Below, one piece after another: positions 1 to 7,971 of a stretch of 64,000 nucleotides of DNA. This stretch comes from JAJYKC01 sp035545735 (GTDB taxonomy: Bacteria; Acidobacteriota; Terriglobia; Bryobacterales; Bryobacteraceae): the NCBI GenBank assembly GCA_035545735.1, contig DASZXS010000017.1, positions 1 through 64,000 on the forward strand. The letters are read 5' to 3'. Numbering within the stretch: the stretch's first letter is position 1; every line of letters starts with the position of its first letter. The position numbers and the translations under genes are program-made. The notes beneath the pieces are model-generated. The model saw only the letters and a list, made by a program, of their open reading frames with translations, ran no database searches and was not told the origin of the DNA.

Positions 1-185
1 GGGTTTGTGGTCTGGACTATCCCTTCACCGTGGCGTCGCCGCTTTAGGTGCTGCCCGTCTAGTCTCTACACCTTCCCGTCGAGACGAAGTCCCTTGGGTT
101 TGGCTCGGGATTGCCATTGCAGGTTCCCCCGACTTTGAGCAGTTCTGCTCCACCGGTTTCCCGGCGGGCACTCAAGTTTTCGCTT
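1..185 (-). other. group I intron (tRNA-Leu type), partial at left edge
   Basis: After the U at 186 the minus strand shows a group I intron. ACTTAAG (189-183) pairs with the internal guide CTTGAGT (176-170) around a CGAAAA loop, forming P1 with a U-G wobble exactly at the splice site. A CCGG-GAAA-CCGG tetraloop hairpin follows (about 164-153). The conserved core elements come next in order: a Q-like GGCAATCCCGAGCC (115-102), an R-like GGTGTAGAGACTAGACGG (about 72-55) and an S-like AAGGGATAGTCC (25-14). These match the core of the cyanobacterial and plastid trnL introns as I remember them. No ORF is carried in the visible part. The last few tens of bases and the 3' splice site lie outside the window. 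Confidence 0.88.
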
Positions 186-220
186 AAGTCCGTTGCGTCT
201 CCCGATTCCGCCACGCCCGC
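1..220 (-). tRNA. tRNA-Leu(UAA), 5' exon plus part of its group I intron (partial gene)
   Basis: On the minus strand, 220 to 186 reads as the first 34/35 nucleotides of a leucine tRNA: a 7-nt acceptor strand (220-214), TG, a GCG/CGC D-stem enclosing a D-loop with GG, and the anticodon stem ACGGA followed by CTT. The exon stops after the first anticodon base (U34), and the next bases, AA, would complete UAA. This is the same insertion site as the group I introns in the tRNA-Leu(UAA) genes of cyanobacteria and plastids. The 3' exon, with variable arm, T-arm and acceptor 3' strand, must lie left of position 1 and is not visible. The gene is therefore a partial call, and its identity rests on exon 1 and the intron core. 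Confidence 0.85.
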
Positions 221-301
221 ACGTTCCAAAGTTAGCACGAATGAGCGACTGACCTGTCGGACTTTTAAGTCCGTTGCGTCTGCCGATTCCGCCACCCGGG
301 C
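221..301 (-). pseudogene. broken second copy of the tRNA-Leu(UAA) 5' half
   Basis: Minus-strand 301 to 267 repeats the tRNA-Leu 5' half found at 220-186; the stretch from the TG after the acceptor strand to the anticodon is identical apart from one D-loop base. The acceptor strand differs (GCCCGGG here, GCGGGCG there). This copy has no intron: CTT continues into AAAA and GTCCG, almost a normal anticodon stem but with an extra G. After that no variable arm, T-arm (GGTTCGA-type) or matching acceptor 3' strand can be found before the next copy starts at 220. It therefore looks like a degenerate or partial duplicate rather than a working tRNA. It lies directly upstream of the intron-bearing gene on the same strand and is probably in the same transcript. 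Confidence 0.6.
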
Positions 302-388
302 TGATGAAGTAGCCGGGTCCACCGTTGCAGTCTCGCGGCTAGGGCAATAGAAGCGCCGACTGCTACCGGTTTACGACCCATCAATCGC

Positions 389-418
389 ATTATCCTAGAA
401 TGCGTCCGCGCTTGTCTC
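389..418 (-). promoter_or_regulatory. possible promoter for the tRNA-Leu transcript
   Basis: The minus strand has GAGACA (418-413) and GATAAT (394-389) separated by 18 bp, a sigma-70-like pair with a weak -35 and a good -10. It would start transcription about 80 nt before the half-tRNA copy at 301. This is a motif reading only. The rest of 302-437 shows no gene. Confidence 0.25.
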
Positions 419-437
419 GCCTGGGTAGATCTCGACG

Positions 438-914
438 TCAGCGGCACGGCTCAGAACTGAAACTCTCGTGGCCGCGTTCCGGCCAGCACCGCCAACTCAA
501 TTTGGCATCGGTGATTTGCCACAACGACTCCCGGGTCCGCTCCAGGGATAGGTCGAGGCGCTTGCCGCGAACAGAATCGTCGGGCAAGCCGTCGGCGATG
601 GCGACGATCTGGTAGCGGCCCGGCCGCACGCCGCCGCCGTCCATCACCCAGATACCCGACTGCTCGGAACCCCACCTGGCGAACCGGCGCACAACCAAAA
701 TGGGATCCCGCGGCCAACTCTCGCCGGCGGCGGCGGCCCGCGCCGCGGTCTGATTGAATTCGGAAACGTCCTGCCGCTCGGAAGAAGCCACGCGCACCGA
801 GAGCAGGTCAACGGTCTTGGCTACGGGAGCCGGATGGGAACAGCCACCGATTGCCCCCGAGAAGACCAATATTCCCGCGAGGCCCGCCGCTCGCCACGCA
901 TTCCGGCGACTCAT
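438..914 (-). CDS. small lipoprotein of unknown function
   Basis: 158 residues from the ATG at 914, which overlaps the stop of the upstream amidase gene as ATGA and so suggests translational coupling. The N-terminus has two Arg, a hydrophobic stretch and a lipobox ending A-I-G-G-C near residue 24, so the protein should be exported and lipid-anchored. The mature part (about 135 residues) is rich in Arg, Ser and Val and has no motif I recognise; Cys is nearly absent after the lipobox until the last residues. A longer reading frame upstream of 914 lies inside the amidase gene and is not used. Pairing with a peptidoglycan amidase suggests an envelope role, which is inference. Confidence 0.65.
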   Translation of the reverse strand: MSRRNAWRAAGLAGILVFSGAIGGCSHPAPVAKTVDLLSVRVASSERQDVSEFNQTAARAAAAGESWPRDPILVVRRFARWGSEQSGIWVMDGGGVRPGRYQIVAIADGLPDDSVRGKRLDLSLERTRESLWQITDAKLSWRCWPERGHESFSSEPCR

Positions 915-1927
915 AGGCCGGGGATCCGCAGTTTCTTCCGCAGGGCTTCCACGTGCGGGACCATATTGGCGCCCGGGCACACGGTCGCCGTCCCCTTCCG
1001 CTTGATTTCGCGATGCATCAACAACCGCTCGATCGTGAAGGTGCTTTGTAGCGCAACCACCAGACTTTCCAGGGCATCGAGTTGTTTTGCCGGAGGGTCG
1101 CTTGCGAAGAACCCATCGTAGTCGCCTTGAACAACGATGCCGATCGCTCCCCAGTCGGGGTCATTCGTGGGACCCGGAGTCTCTCCTTCCCCGGCATTAC
1201 TGCCCATCGCCTCCAGAGGGCGTCCCTCTGAAATCACGCCTTCCTTATCTATAAAAAAATGATAGCCAAGGGCCGCGAAGCCCCTGGATTTCTCTCTCTT
1301 TTCATTCGTGAGGATGTCGGCGCCGTTCGCGGTGTGGTGGATGATAATCGTCCGCAGAGTGTCTCGCAAGGAAGCCCTGAACGTATTGTAGAAAATGACC
1401 TCTTTTTCCCAGTCCGGTTCGCCCGCGCCCCATTGCTTGCGCGTCCGAACCGCAAGGCCGCCGACTGTCAGGGTTTCGTGCGTCCAGGGAGCGCGCGTAA
1501 CAATGATCCGTGCCGTGGCGCCGTCGTCTGTCATTGGCGGGGGCGTCCACGTCTGGGGATCTTCATGGACCGAAAAAAAGCGGGGAGGGAGAGTGCCTTC
1601 AATCGTAACAGGGGGAAAACTGAACTGCTGCGGAGGAATATAGATCCTGGCCTTCCGTTTGCCGGCTTTGGCGGCGCCGCTGAACCCAAAGACATAGTTT
1701 TTGCCATCGGCCGTAGTGCGCTCGCATCCGACGTAGTGATGGAGATACCAGTTCACCTCTTCAGGCACATTCGTTTTGAAGTTGAAGTAAATGATATCGT
1801 CCATCGAGACGCCATACCTCTGTGACAAAGTCGCCCACGACTCGCCTTTCTTTGGGAAGTGCACAGTGGCGTTCAAGGGAACCACGCTCTCGGGAACGGG
1901 ATGTCTCGGCTTGCGCTCTAAAGCCAT
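911..1927 (-). CDS. LysM-like / PGRP-type N-acetylmuramoyl-L-alanine amidase
   Basis: 338 residues. An N-terminal stretch (about 10-55: KGESWATLSQRYGVSMDDI) resembles a LysM peptidoglycan-binding module. The C-terminal half is an Amidase_2/peptidoglycan-recognition domain. IIIHHTA carries the first zinc His, GYHFFIDKEG follows, then the loop with GIVVQGDY, LLMHREI with the second His, and TVCPG with the Cys ligand. This zinc site cleaves the amide bond between muramic acid and the stem peptide. No signal peptide is evident, which is odd for a wall hydrolase; the protein could be cytoplasmic, or exported by another route. The start at 1927 is supported by an AGGAGGAG ribosome site about 5 nt upstream. 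It is followed by the coupled lipoprotein gene. Confidence 0.85.
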   Translation of the reverse strand: MALERKPRHPVPESVVPLNATVHFPKKGESWATLSQRYGVSMDDIIYFNFKTNVPEEVNWYLHHYVGCERTTADGKNYVFGFSGAAKAGKRKARIYIPPQQFSFPPVTIEGTLPPRFFSVHEDPQTWTPPPMTDDGATARIIVTRAPWTHETLTVGGLAVRTRKQWGAGEPDWEKEVIFYNTFRASLRDTLRTIIIHHTANGADILTNEKREKSRGFAALGYHFFIDKEGVISEGRPLEAMGSNAGEGETPGPTNDPDWGAIGIVVQGDYDGFFASDPPAKQLDALESLVVALQSTFTIERLLMHREIKRKGTATVCPGANMVPHVEALRKKLRIPGL

Positions 1928-2074
1928 CTCTCTCCTCCTGGCTCAGCGCGGCACGGGGAACGCCACCGCCTATTGGGCATCCTCATGCCTGGCGCCCGGC
2001 TGTCCTGGTTTAGAGTGCACCAGTCCGTGCCGCCGTTTCACTCCGCGTCCCGGATTTCCGCGGATGAGAAGGCG

Positions 2075-3127
2075 TCACGGCTTGATGCGCGAGATTGCGT
2101 CTATTTCCCACCAATTGCTAGTGAAGGTTCGGGTAAACGCGCCCCAGCGATAGCCGAAGGCAATGGCGCCGATGTAGAACACCAGCGTCCCCAGCGCGGC
2201 CCAGTCTTCCGCCGCGGTCGGAAAGCTGACGATCGCCGGCCCCGTTCCAAGCACGTCGAGTATGGACCGGGCCAGGGACTCCGGAGGGCCCACGAGTGGG
2301 TTTACCGGCTGCAAGGCGGCCAGGCTTCGCAGTGCCGTCAGATAAATGTCCGCGGGCGCTTTCGTCTTAGGAATTCTCAGGTCGCGACTCAGGATTTCAC
2401 TGACGCGCTTCATGATCTCGTCTTCCTGAAGAACTCCGTTCCTGTTCCTGAGATTGCCGCTGGCAAATTGCAACTGCAAGTTGTGAAAAGCCAGTTCGAC
2501 AAAGGGAGGACCCGAGCGAATCAGATTGATCGGCAAATCCGGCACGCGCAAGTTACTCAAAAAACTATACCGGTCGGCCAGATAGTCAAGGAATTCCTGC
2601 ACGTTGTAAAAGTCGTTTTGATCGAAAGTAGCCAGCGGAGGACGCTTCCAGGACGTCACCACCGGCCCGGGATTCATCGGGAAGGATACCACCCCTGGGC
2701 TCATACTTTGATCGACCAACTCCACCGTGAGCGGCACCTTCGGGTACGTACTGTCCGATGCCAGTTGCGGGTTGACGATACCCGAAAACTCGGGCGTAAA
2801 CTGGCCGGGCACGCCATCCCAATGCGTCATGTAGGGATGGTGGCGCTTGATTTCTTCCGCCAGCGCATCGTAAGCCGGAATCAGCAGTGGATCGTCCAGC
2901 GCGATCTCACCGCCGTAGCCGGTGCGGAACGAGGCATCCGTCATCTCGACGTCCCAGTCCAGCGCCGCGCCGGCCACCGCCGGCCGCCTGGCGGTGCTGG
3001 ACTTTTTGCCCAGGGCGACCAACTGAACGTGTGTACGAGCCACCGGCAGGAATCCGTCGGCAAAGAAAAATCTCATCATATTGCGGGGCAAAGTCCATTG
3101 CTTCGCGCCCAGGTTTTGATACGCCAC
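2075..3127 (-). CDS. hypothetical protein, 350 residues
   Basis: An uninterrupted 350-codon frame on the same strand as the amidase, 147 bp upstream of it. I do not recognise the family. The start is a GTG at 3127 with no strong ribosome site; a Met at residue 17 is the alternative. There is no signal peptide. One hydrophobic stretch lies near the C-terminus (about 315-330, LGTLVFYIGAIAFGY). The middle is rich in Pro, Asp and aromatic residues (HHPYMTHWDGVPGQF), and a charged region around 245-265 may be helical (EDEIMKRVSEILSRDLRI). The opposite strand also carries a long open frame (1973-3211), but its composition is that of a GC-rich shadow. Function unknown. Confidence 0.6.
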   Translation of the reverse strand: MAYQNLGAKQWTLPRNMMRFFFADGFLPVARTHVQLVALGKKSSTARRPAVAGAALDWDVEMTDASFRTGYGGEIALDDPLLIPAYDALAEEIKRHHPYMTHWDGVPGQFTPEFSGIVNPQLASDSTYPKVPLTVELVDQSMSPGVVSFPMNPGPVVTSWKRPPLATFDQNDFYNVQEFLDYLADRYSFLSNLRVPDLPINLIRSGPPFVELAFHNLQLQFASGNLRNRNGVLQEDEIMKRVSEILSRDLRIPKTKAPADIYLTALRSLAALQPVNPLVGPPESLARSILDVLGTGPAIVSFPTAAEDWAALGTLVFYIGAIAFGYRWGAFTRTFTSNWWEIDAISRIKP

Positions 3128-3238
3128 GAAAACCTAGTGAGGCTGCGCTCCAGAGTGTTTCAACGCAGAAAGCGCGGGAACAAACCACTTTCGTTTCCGT
3201 ATCGCAATTAGCCTGAAAATTCCGGCTGAGAGGGATTC

Positions 3239-3625
3239 ATGAGAAAACTCATTTGCTCGTTCTTGTTTGCCGCGCTCGCCGTGGCGACCGCCGGCGCGGC
3301 GGATCTTAGCGGAAAGTGGTCCGGCAGCTTCGATATCACCGCGCCCAACGGAGAAACGCACCCCGATACGGCCTTCATGCAGTTGAAGGAAGACCACGGC
3401 CAAGTCACGGGCACGGCCGGCCCCAGCGCCGAGAAGCAGTGGGCGGTGCGGAAAGGAAAGCTGGAGGGCGCCAAGCTCACCTTCGAAGTCACCAACGAGG
3501 ACGGCTCAATCCTGGTCTTCAACCTCGCATTCGACGGAGAGGAAATTCAGGGGGATTGCTCCGGCACAAACGACGAAGGCGAAAAAATGTCGGCCAAGCT
3601 TCACTTGAAACGCGTAGCGGATTAG
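3239..3625 (+). CDS. small exported protein of unknown function
   Basis: 128 residues. The N-terminus (MRKLICSFLFAALAVATAGA) is a classic Sec signal peptide, with cleavage probably after AGA or GAA, leaving about 108 residues. The mature part begins DLSGKWSGSFDI and contains alternating short strands (GQVTGTAG, KLTFEVTNEDG, EEIQGDCSG), the look of a small beta-sandwich or lipocalin-like fold. Short proteins of this type, starting 'G-x-W-x-G', are common in acidobacterial genomes, but no function is known to me. The start ATG follows GAGAGGGATTC, a reasonable ribosome site. It converges with the CusF-like gene, whose stop lies next to its own. Confidence 0.75.
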   Translation: MRKLICSFLFAALAVATAGAADLSGKWSGSFDITAPNGETHPDTAFMQLKEDHGQVTGTAGPSAEKQWAVRKGKLEGAKLTFEVTNEDGSILVFNLAFDGEEIQGDCSGTNDEGEKMSAKLHLKRVAD

Positions 3626-3626
3626 G

Positions 3627-3953
3627 TCACGGCCCAGCCGGTGGGGGTTCCACGGCCTCAATGCCTCCGATCCAGAACTCGAAATCGGAAGGACGCTGAA
3701 AGACCTTGGCCCGGATGTGCTGGCCGGCGCGCAATTTCGCAAACTCCTTGCGGTCCTTAACCGGGAACTCCATCGTCATTTTCTCCATCCAGCCTTCAAT
3801 CTTTTCGTGGCTGATGGTAGCGGTCCGGCGCTCGGGATTGAGGCTGAGGATCACTCCGCGCAAGGCATATTCCTTCGGCGCCTCGACGGGCCCGCTGCTC
3901 CGGCCGCACCCCAGCAGAGAGAAGGCCGCCAGCAGCACAATGGGTCTCTTCAT
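3627..3953 (-). CDS. CusF-like copper-binding lipoprotein
   Basis: 108 residues from the ATG at 3953, which overlaps the stop of the upstream BNR gene (ATGA). The signal sequence MKRPIVLLAAFSLLGCG ends in a lipobox with Cys at about residue 16. The domain that follows (about 28-100) has the CusF/SenC-associated copper-binding pattern: Y-A-L-R-G-V-I-L, then ISHEKIEGWMEKMTMEFPV, with a His, a Trp and the M-x-M pair that in CusF bind Cu(I). The fold would be a small periplasmic beta-barrel, here tethered to a membrane. Proteins of this family pass copper to efflux systems or Sco-type assembly factors. It is the last gene of the run from 8382. Confidence 0.8.
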   Translation of the reverse strand: MKRPIVLLAAFSLLGCGRSSGPVEAPKEYALRGVILSLNPERRTATISHEKIEGWMEKMTMEFPVKDRKEFAKLRAGQHIRAKVFQRPSDFEFWIGGIEAVEPPPAGP

Positions 3954-5005
3954 CGCGCGCTCGTTAGCGTGGCGGCAGACAGCCTCCTTGTGGCAATCCT
4001 CCCGCCTTCTTCCCACGCCGCCAGCGCCCGGCCATCCGGCAGAGCGGCAACCACCGGAAACGCTCCGGATTCGCTCAACTGTCCGGTCCGGTTCGAGATT
4101 CGCACCTCAATCCGGCCGTCCTGATTCCAGACCGCGATCGGATTACCGCCGCTCACGGCAAGGGCGACATCCTTGCCTGTACCGATTCTCTCCTCAGCGT
4201 CGCCCGGCGTCGCCAGAAACAAGTCATGGTCCCTGCGCCACGCGGTGAGAATTTGGCTGCCTGACAGTGCAAGGCCGCCTCCGTCCATGGGGCAGGCATT
4301 TAGCTCCCACGTCCCTCTCCCGAGCTTGGCCGCGGGAGACACCACGCTCCCGTCCTGAATCCGCGCCAGGTACATATCCCGGACGCCAGAGGAAACGTTG
4401 CGGAACATCACCGCAAATTGGCCGCCGCCCAGCGCCAGCAGAGACGGATGGCAGCACTGGCAGATGGTCCCGCCGGTGGATTCGTACACCACCTGATTCT
4501 TCGACCAAGAGGCGCCGGCATCGTTCGAGAACGCTCCGTAAAGCCGCGTGCCCGGCGCCCGCAAGTCGAGCCATACAGCCGCCGCATGTCCGCCCGCGTC
4601 GGCGGCGAGCGCGTGCAGACCTTCCCGAGCCGAGCCGGGAACGTCGTTGACGACCAGGGCTTTCGACCAGCTCTTCCCTCCATCGGTCGACCGCCAGCTA
4701 TGCAGGTCGCTCTGGTCGCGCGCGCCGCCTCCGATCGCCAGCACTAAAATGGCGGAGCCCGCGAAAGCGACGCGCGGCCCACGATGCCGCCCGAGCGCGA
4801 TGACAGGCAGCGCGCCAACAACTTCCGGCTCGGAGAATGTTGCGCCGCCATCGCCAGAGCGCTCAAACAGAATTTCATTACCGCGACCGAACACCATCGC
4901 GACCGTATCGCCACGCACCGCCAGTTGCGGCTGCCGGTCCGGCGCGGTTTCGGCCCCCGGCATCAAGCCCGCCGCCAGGACCGTAAAAACAATCATTCTT
5001 ACCAT
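3950..5005 (-). CDS. exported BNR/Asp-box (sialidase-like) propeller protein
   Basis: 351 residues with a signal peptide (MVRMIVFTVLAAGLMPGAE). At least three Asp-box motifs, S-x-D-x-G-x-x-(F/W), are visible: SGDGGATFSEP, STDGGKSWSKA and SNDAGASWSKN. These mark a beta-propeller of the sialidase/BNR type. The catalytic Arg triad of true sialidases is not apparent, so hydrolytic activity should not be assumed. A Cys pair (TICQCCHPSL) in the middle is unusual for this fold and could bind metal or form a disulfide. The gene sits between a TonB receptor (25 bp gap) and the coupled CusF-like gene, which suggests a role in the same exported, possibly metal-related, system. Confidence 0.75.
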   Translation of the reverse strand: MVRMIVFTVLAAGLMPGAETAPDRQPQLAVRGDTVAMVFGRGNEILFERSGDGGATFSEPEVVGALPVIALGRHRGPRVAFAGSAILVLAIGGGARDQSDLHSWRSTDGGKSWSKALVVNDVPGSAREGLHALAADAGGHAAAVWLDLRAPGTRLYGAFSNDAGASWSKNQVVYESTGGTICQCCHPSLLALGGGQFAVMFRNVSSGVRDMYLARIQDGSVVSPAAKLGRGTWELNACPMDGGGLALSGSQILTAWRRDHDLFLATPGDAEERIGTGKDVALAVSGGNPIAVWNQDGRIEVRISNRTGQLSESGAFPVVAALPDGRALAAWEEGGRIATRRLSAATLTSAR

Positions 5006-5030
5006 TTCAATTCCTTCTCAGCATCCCTTC

Positions 5031-7862
5031 TCAAAACGACACTCGAAGCGCGAATTGAAGCGATCTTGGATCTCCGACCGCCGTAACCTGCCCGAAGGAA
5101 GGCAGCGGGTTCGACGGGTAAGCGCCGGTTCCGAACGTCCCGTTCAAAGTGACGCCATTTACATGGTTCAGCAGGTTGAAGCCCTCGGCAATCGCCTCCA
5201 ACTTCCATCGCTCAGTGAGCGCGAAGCTGCGGCTTAAGCGCGCGCTGACCGTGAAGAAATCGAACCCGTTTCCGGAGTTGCGCCTGATGTAGGCGCCATC
5301 CACGACAGGCCTCGCGGCCGAGCCCTGGATCGTGTTCGACCCCGAAGTGATGTTGAACGGCAGCGCGGAATAATATTGCAGCATCCCGCTGAGTCGAAAA
5401 CCGTACGCCAAACGCTGCCAGAGCGTGCCCGCGTGTGCCTCCGGCGTGTGGATGCTGCCGTCGAAAACGACGCGATGCCGCTGGTCGTCGTCCGAGCGTC
5501 CGTAGTCCTGCCAGATATTGAAAGTATTGATGGGCGAGCTGAAGAAGAACTCTCCCACGTTGTCGAGCGCCTTCGAATAGGTATACGAGACGCGGTAGCT
5601 GCCCCACTTCACCGGCCGCTCGACCAAGGATACATGCAATCCGTCATAGTGCGAATCGGCGAGCGGCGAATATTGGCTATTGTTGGCGTAATTCGGATTC
5701 GGCCGGCAGCCGTTGTTGTTTCCGGACGCGACACACGCGGGAGCGTTCTGGTTTATCGAAATAATCAAATGCAGGCCCCGCACGTGCTGGTATCCGGCGC
5801 TCAGGGTGGAGTGTTCACTCAACTGATGCTCGATCTCGAAGCTGCCCTGTTCGGAATAAGCGTTCTGCATGTTGGGGTTCATGGTGGAAAAACTGGGCAG
5901 GGTGAGAGAAGGAATGACCGTTCCCAGAATCGCCGGGAAAACGGGCGCTCCATCCTGCGCCGGCGAGAGCGCGAGACCGATCTGCCGGAGGTTATCGGCG
6001 CTGGTCGTATTTCCGGCCGAAAGCAATGCATTCGCAAGGGCCCGCAGCGGAACTCGATCGTAGAACAGGCCGTAACTGCCCCGGACCACCGTGCGCCGGG
6101 AAGCGAAGGGCGTCCAGGCGAACCCGGCGCGCGGCGAAACGTTATTCGTGTCCGTCTGAATTGTCTTGAGAAACTGGAGGTCGTAGCGCAGTCCGAGATT
6201 CAGAGTGAGGCGGCTGGTGACCTTCCATTCATCCTGCGCATAAAACCCGGCATTGGGATTTTGCTGCGCAACCACGGACTGGCCAAATGTCTGGGAAAAT
6301 CCGGAGTTGTTGTAGGTCCCCGCCAGGAAGCGGCTGAGTGAGGAAAAGGAATAGCTTCCGCGGTACGAACGCGGGAAGGTGATGAGGCTGTCGTTATAGA
6401 GAAAGTCCGCGCCGATGCGAATTGCGTGGGGCCCCGCCTGGTAGGAGAGATTGTCCACCACCTCGTAGAGCTTGTTCAGCCGAGCCTGCGGCGATCCCGA
6501 TAAGGTGCCGAACGAAGCCACGCCGGAAATAGAGACTGCGGGCCCGATGGGATCCGTCGGGAGCGCCTTAAGGTTCCCATACGAAAATTGGCCGCGCGTT
6601 TCGTTCACCAGGCGCGGCGAGAGAGCCAGAATATTGCTGGCGGCGACGGTGTGGTCGTCGTTCTGAAGGCCCGACGACGCCGTCGACGCATTCAACCCGC
6701 CCGCTCCCCGCGAATTCTTGCTATCGACACCGTACCAGTTGTAGCGGACGCTGAATTGATCGTTCTCGCTGAATCGATGGTCGACCCTGCCCAGCAGGTT
6801 GGCGCTGTGCACCGGATTCGGATAGAGCCCGGTGGAAATGCGCGGTCCGGGATAGCCGGCCTCGTCCAAACGCGCGTTGATCGCCGCGACATTCGCGGGC
6901 GTAATCGTGACCAGGCCCGACTGGTTCAAAATACGCTGCTCGAAATTAGCGAAGTAGAACGTGCGGTCGCGGCGCATCGGACCTCCCAGGCTCGCGCCGT
7001 ACTGGCTTTGCGTAAGCGGCAGGGCGGTGTGCGAGAGAGCGTTGGCCGAGTTGAAGCGGTCATTGCGAAAGTAGCCGTAGAGATCTCCATGCGGGGTATT
7101 CGTACCGCTCTTCGTCGCCACGTTGATATAGCCGCCCAGGGCGCGGCCAAATTCCGCCTGGCCGCCGGAGGTCACCACCTGGAATTCACGCACGGTGTCC
7201 AATCCGTAAAAGGCTCCGCTTAAGCCTGCCGCGTCGTCGTTGGCCGAAAGTCCGTCGACGATATAGCTATTGGAGAAATTCCTCTGGCTGCCCACGGAGA
7301 TGCCCTGACCGGGAACCGCCGAAGTCTCCGGAAACAGCTGCGTGCTGGCGGTATTAGTTGGAGATACACCCGGAACCAGCAGCGCCAGGTCCAGAAAGTT
7401 CCGGCCATTCAGAGGTAGATGGCGCACCTCCCTTTCGGTGACCGTGCCGGCGATCTGCGTACGGGCGGTTTCAATTACAGTGGCCGATTCCGACACGTCC
7501 ACCGTGGTTTGTTTGGACGCAACCGCCAGCGAAAACGGCAGATCGAACGCGGAGCCAACTCCCAGGACAACCGAACGCTTCGATTCTGCGAATCCAGGTT
7601 GATTGACCCGGATTTCGTACGGACCCAGGCTCAGGTAGGGAAAACGGAACCGGCCACTCCGGTCCGTAACCGTGGTCCGCGTTGAATTGGTTTCCGTTTG
7701 GCGCGCTACTACCTCCGCATTTTGGATCGTGGCGCCGGTCGCATCTGTCACCCGTCCGGCGACGCTGGCGGAGTTAATACTCTCTTGCGCGGCGCAGGCA
7801 CAAGCCGCCGCACACAAGAGAATAAGCGTGTTCCGTGGAACGGACATGCTCCTGAAGTACAT
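5031..7862 (-). CDS. TonB-dependent receptor with CarboxypepD_reg-like N-terminal domain
   Basis: 943 residues. A signal peptide (second Met: MSVPRNTLILLCAAACACA) is followed by a carboxypeptidase-regulatory-like beta-sandwich (about 30-110: SVAGRVTDATGATIQNAEV, GRFRFPYLSLGPYEI), then a plug domain with the characteristic LPLNGRNFLDLALLVPGV and VDGLSANDD. The rest is an outer-membrane beta-barrel with many aromatic strand ends, finishing FALRVSF with a terminal Phe, as barrel proteins do. It is somewhat shorter than the 1,000-1,200 residues usual for these acidobacterial receptors. Substrate unknown; the neighbouring CusF-like gene points to metal uptake or export, by inference. The start could also be the Met at 7847. 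Confidence 0.88.
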   Translation of the reverse strand: MYFRSMSVPRNTLILLCAAACACAAQESINSASVAGRVTDATGATIQNAEVVARQTETNSTRTTVTDRSGRFRFPYLSLGPYEIRVNQPGFAESKRSVVLGVGSAFDLPFSLAVASKQTTVDVSESATVIETARTQIAGTVTEREVRHLPLNGRNFLDLALLVPGVSPTNTASTQLFPETSAVPGQGISVGSQRNFSNSYIVDGLSANDDAAGLSGAFYGLDTVREFQVVTSGGQAEFGRALGGYINVATKSGTNTPHGDLYGYFRNDRFNSANALSHTALPLTQSQYGASLGGPMRRDRTFYFANFEQRILNQSGLVTITPANVAAINARLDEAGYPGPRISTGLYPNPVHSANLLGRVDHRFSENDQFSVRYNWYGVDSKNSRGAGGLNASTASSGLQNDDHTVAASNILALSPRLVNETRGQFSYGNLKALPTDPIGPAVSISGVASFGTLSGSPQARLNKLYEVVDNLSYQAGPHAIRIGADFLYNDSLITFPRSYRGSYSFSSLSRFLAGTYNNSGFSQTFGQSVVAQQNPNAGFYAQDEWKVTSRLTLNLGLRYDLQFLKTIQTDTNNVSPRAGFAWTPFASRRTVVRGSYGLFYDRVPLRALANALLSAGNTTSADNLRQIGLALSPAQDGAPVFPAILGTVIPSLTLPSFSTMNPNMQNAYSEQGSFEIEHQLSEHSTLSAGYQHVRGLHLIISINQNAPACVASGNNNGCRPNPNYANNSQYSPLADSHYDGLHVSLVERPVKWGSYRVSYTYSKALDNVGEFFFSSPINTFNIWQDYGRSDDDQRHRVVFDGSIHTPEAHAGTLWQRLAYGFRLSGMLQYYSALPFNITSGSNTIQGSAARPVVDGAYIRRNSGNGFDFFTVSARLSRSFALTERWKLEAIAEGFNLLNHVNGVTLNGTFGTGAYPSNPLPSFGQVTAVGDPRSLQFALRVSF

Positions 7863-7971
7863 TCTTCCTCTTTCCTATCCGCGAATACTCTTTTGGGAGA
7901 AGTCAGTCCGGCCGCCGGCCGCGCGGCCACGGAATCCGGGGACGCGGCAGATAAGCGGTCGGTGGAGAACG

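Noticed and set aside
221..301. A complete second tRNA-Leu
   Set aside because: No T-arm, variable arm or acceptor 3' strand pairing with GCCCGGG can be found before the next copy.
1973..3211. 412-codon open frame on the plus strand
   Set aside because: It is the antisense of the 350-residue gene and the spacer; it shows the composition of a shadow frame, and no domain or ribosome site supports it.
3950..5005. True sialidase
   Set aside because: Asp boxes are present but the Arg triad and catalytic Tyr/Glu pattern are not evident.
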